Shown: positions 62,105 through 64,000 of the stretch, piece by piece
Position numbering within the stretch: position 1 is the stretch's first letter
How the letters are laid out: every line of letters begins with the position of its first letter
Assembly (NCBI RefSeq): GCF_009796785.1
Contig: NZ_CP047026.1
Coordinates: forward strand, 2,328,501 to 2,392,500
Source of the DNA: Polaribacter sp. L3A8
GTDB taxonomy: Bacteria; Bacteroidota; Bacteroidia; Flavobacteriales; Flavobacteriaceae
Direction: 5' to 3'
DNA length: 64,000 nucleotides
The notes under the pieces: model-generated
Database searches by the model: none
What the model saw: the letters and a program-made list of their open reading frames with translations, nothing else
What the model was told of the DNA's origin: nothing
Position numbers and translations under genes: made by a program

Positions 62105-63601
62105 CTAAATTTTAAACCACTCTTTTACCAATTCTTTTTCTATTGGAGCAACTGTTTTATGGCTATAATCGTTTTTAATTGCTTCATATTGATAGTCTTT
62201 AGACCATTCCTCAATATTTTCAGTCAAATCTTTTAAAGATGCACAGATAAAATTTAATTCTTCTGTAGTAATTGTTGGATGCACAGACAAACGGACCCAA
62301 CCTGGTTTTTGAGTATTGCAGCCGTGTAAAATTTCATCTTTAATTCTATTAGAAGTTGCATGATCTACATTTAATAAAAAATGTCCATAGGTTCCTGCGC
62401 AAGAACAACCTCCTCTTGTTTGAATTCCGAATCTGTCATTTAAAAGCTTTACAACAATATTAAAATGATATTTTTCAAAATAGAAAGAAAAGATACTCAA
62501 GCGTTCTTTATGATTTGGTGCTAGAATTTTAACTCCAGGTAGACTTTCTAAAGTATCAAAAACAACTTCGTTAATTTCTTCTTCTCTTTTTTTGATGTTT
62601 GCAACGCCCATCTTTTCTTTTAACTGAATAGAAAGTGCAATTCTAATGGTTTGTAAAAAACCAGGTGTTCCTCCATCTTCTCTTGTTTCTACGTCATCAA
62701 AATAATCATGTTGCCCCCAAGGGTTTGTATAACTTACGGTTCCGCCACCTGGGTTATCCGGAATTGTATTTTTATACAATTTCTTATTAAAAATTAACAC
62801 ACCAGAACTCCCTGGTCCTCCTAAAAATTTATGAGGAGAAAAAAATATGGCATCTAAATATTCTTCTTCTTCTTCTGGATGCATATTAATATCAACATAA
62901 GGCGCACAACATGCAAAATCTACAAAACACAATCCGTTATAACTATGTATCAGTTTTGCAACTTCGTGATAAGGAGTTTCTATACCTGTTACATTAGAAC
63001 AAGAGGTTATGGAAACTATTTTTATTTTTCTAGCTTGATGTTTTTGAAAACATTTTTCAAACTCTTTTAAACACAACAATCCTTCATTATTACAAGGCAC
63101 AACCTCAACATCGGCAATAGTTTCTAACCAAGAAGTCTGGTTAGAATGATGCTCCATGTGAGAAACAAAAACAATAGGTTTTAAATCTTCTGGAATCTCT
63201 GTATAATTCTTTAATTTTTCTGAAACCTTTAATCCTAAAATACGTTGAAATTTATTGACAGCACCTGTCATTCCCGTACCTGCCGTAATTAAAACATCAT
63301 TTTTTGTTGCATTTACATGTTGCTTAATAATGTTTCTAGCTTCATGATACGCCAAGGTCATGGCTGCTCCTGAGGTAGATGTTTCTGTATGGGTATTTGC
63401 TACAAAAGGACCAAATTGATGCAGCATTTTATCTTCAATTGGCGCATAGAGTCTGCCACTTGCAGTCCAGTCTGTATAAATCAATTTTTGTTCTCCATAA
63501 GGAGATTGAAACGTTTGATTTATGCCCACAATATTTTCTCTAAATTGATTAAAATACTGCTCTAAATCTAACTTCCCTATATTTTCTTTTGATGACATCA
63601 T
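62105..63601 (-). CDS. Class V aminotransferase-fold (cysteine desulfurase-like) enzyme
   Basis: A 498-aa fold type I PLP enzyme. Motifs: YTDWTASGRLYAPIED start of the substrate region, ITAGTGMTGAVNKFQRI, SHMEHHSNQTSW, VDFACCAPYVDI, and the PLP-Lys in FFSPHKFLGGPGSSGVL. A Cys-containing loop RGGCSCAGTYGH resembles the active-site cysteine loop of desulfurases. It is longer than SufS/IscS. The true substrate is uncertain; a cysteine desulfurase or a selenocysteine-lyase-like role is possible. Transcribed on the same strand as the DsbD-like gene, 39 bases after its stop. Confidence 0.88.
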   Translation of the reverse strand: MMSSKENIGKLDLEQYFNQFRENIVGINQTFQSPYGEQKLIYTDWTASGRLYAPIEDKMLHQFGPFVANTHTETSTSGAAMTLAYHEARNIIKQHVNATKNDVLITAGTGMTGAVNKFQRILGLKVSEKLKNYTEIPEDLKPIVFVSHMEHHSNQTSWLETIADVEVVPCNNEGLLCLKEFEKCFQKHQARKIKIVSITSCSNVTGIETPYHEVAKLIHSYNGLCFVDFACCAPYVDINMHPEEEEEYLDAIFFSPHKFLGGPGSSGVLIFNKKLYKNTIPDNPGGGTVSYTNPWGQHDYFDDVETREDGGTPGFLQTIRIALSIQLKEKMGVANIKKREEEINEVVFDTLESLPGVKILAPNHKERLSIFSFYFEKYHFNIVVKLLNDRFGIQTRGGCSCAGTYGHFLLNVDHATSNRIKDEILHGCNTQKPGWVRLSVHPTITTEELNFICASLKDLTENIEEWSKDYQYEAIKNDYSHKTVAPIEKELVKEWFKI

Positions 63602-63640
63602 ACCTTATAAAAGTTTCAAATTCATTTATTAGACGAACGT

Positions 63641-64000
63641 TTATTTAAAATTTGATATTCCTTCTTGTAACCAACTATGATAAGTATCTACATTTGGAGT
63701 GTACGCGACAGGATTAATTAAGTTTTCTTCATTATGATCTATTAAAACATAAAAAGGCTGTGTATTTGTTTTGTATTTAATGGTTTGTAATTCGCTCCAT
63801 TTTTGACCAATATACTTTAATTTCTTTCCAGGTTTTAATTTAGAATCTACAATTTCATCGTCTTTTAACTTACGTTTATCATCAACATATAATGAAATTA
63901 AAATTACATCATTTTTTATACTTTTCAAAACCTTTGGTTTTACCCAAACATTTTGTTCCATCTTTCTACAGTTTACACATGCATGCCCTGTAAAATCTAA
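63641..64000 (-). CDS. C-terminal end of a DsbD-like thiol:disulfide reductase (5' partial)
   Basis: The frame is open to the window edge, so the ATG at 63961 is internal. The last 120 codons encode a thioredoxin-fold domain: [14 protein letters not shown] with the redox CxxC, then [23 protein letters not shown], and a C-terminal [12 protein letters not shown]. This fits the periplasmic C-terminal domain of DsbD/cytochrome c biogenesis-type reductases. The membrane part is outside the window. Confidence 0.9.
   Translation of the reverse strand, partial: LDFTGHACVNCRKMEQNVWVKPKVLKSIKNDVILISLYVDDKRKLKDDEIVDSKLKPGKKLKYIGQKWSELQTIKYKTNTQPFYVLIDHNEENLINPVAYTPNVDTYHSWLQEGISNFK

Overview
The window looks like a chromosomal segment of a marine flavobacterium (Bacteroidota, Flavobacteriaceae; Polaribacter or a close relative is my guess, not proven). 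The reasons are: very AT-rich DNA; Bacteroidota-type promoters (a TANNTTTG -7 box, sometimes with an upstream TTTG); proteins ending in type IX secretion (T9SS) sorting domains; a Na+-pumping NQR operon; and lineage-typical families (DUF5103, DUF3667, DUF3857, putative porin, NRDE, PepSY-like). No IS element, prophage or CRISPR array was seen.

Layout. 1-14.9 kb: two tandem giant T9SS substrates built from calcium-binding thrombospondin type 3 repeats with related C-terminal halves; the first is cut by the window edge. The second holds a recent in-frame tandem duplication of about 1.96 kb. 15-21.2 kb (minus): tRNA-Arg, a YqeY protein, a retropepsin-like protease, an alpha/beta hydrolase, a LytS/LytTR two-component pair and three unknown proteins. 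21.4-27.5 kb (minus): nqrABCDEF. 27.7-34.0 kb: a DUF5103 protein, a hybrid histidine kinase, a convergent sigma-54 response regulator and three tandem PepSY-like paralogues. 34.4-40 kb: apaG, a DUF3667 protein with no canonical start codon, an NRDE protein, pruA and two membrane proteins. 40-48.6 kb: a secreted metalloprotease, lipB, a nucleoid-associated protein, rnhB, a putative porin and two small membrane proteins. 48.5-57.3 kb: a GNAT acetyltransferase, nhaC, a methionine-gamma-lyase-like enzyme divergent from an Lrp regulator, a CPBP protein, a DUF3857 transglutaminase, a YceI lipoprotein, dtd and rsgA. 57.3-62 kb: the aromatic amino acid operon (prephenate dehydratase, aminotransferase, prephenate dehydrogenase, DAHP synthase/chorismate mutase). 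62.1-64 kb: a class V aminotransferase-fold enzyme and the C-terminus of a DsbD-like thiol:disulfide reductase, cut by the window edge.

The most interesting signal is upstream of the aromatic operon. A good promoter (TTTG-N19-TAGATTTG) is followed by an unannotated 26-codon ORF with the run FYFYFYFF (7 Phe and 4 Tyr in all), then an intrinsic terminator. An 11-bp antiterminator helix between the end of the leader ORF and the 5' arm of the terminator would exclude the terminator. This is classic ribosome-mediated attenuation sensing both Phe and Tyr, and it fits an operon containing both the Phe and the Tyr branch enzymes.

Other points. Several genes have an apparent TTG start that is really the last three bases of their promoter -7 box, so their true starts lie downstream. 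The DUF3667 zinc ribbon is encoded upstream of the first ATG with no ATG, GTG or TTG available. Several intergenic regions carry fragments of dispersed palindromic repeats.
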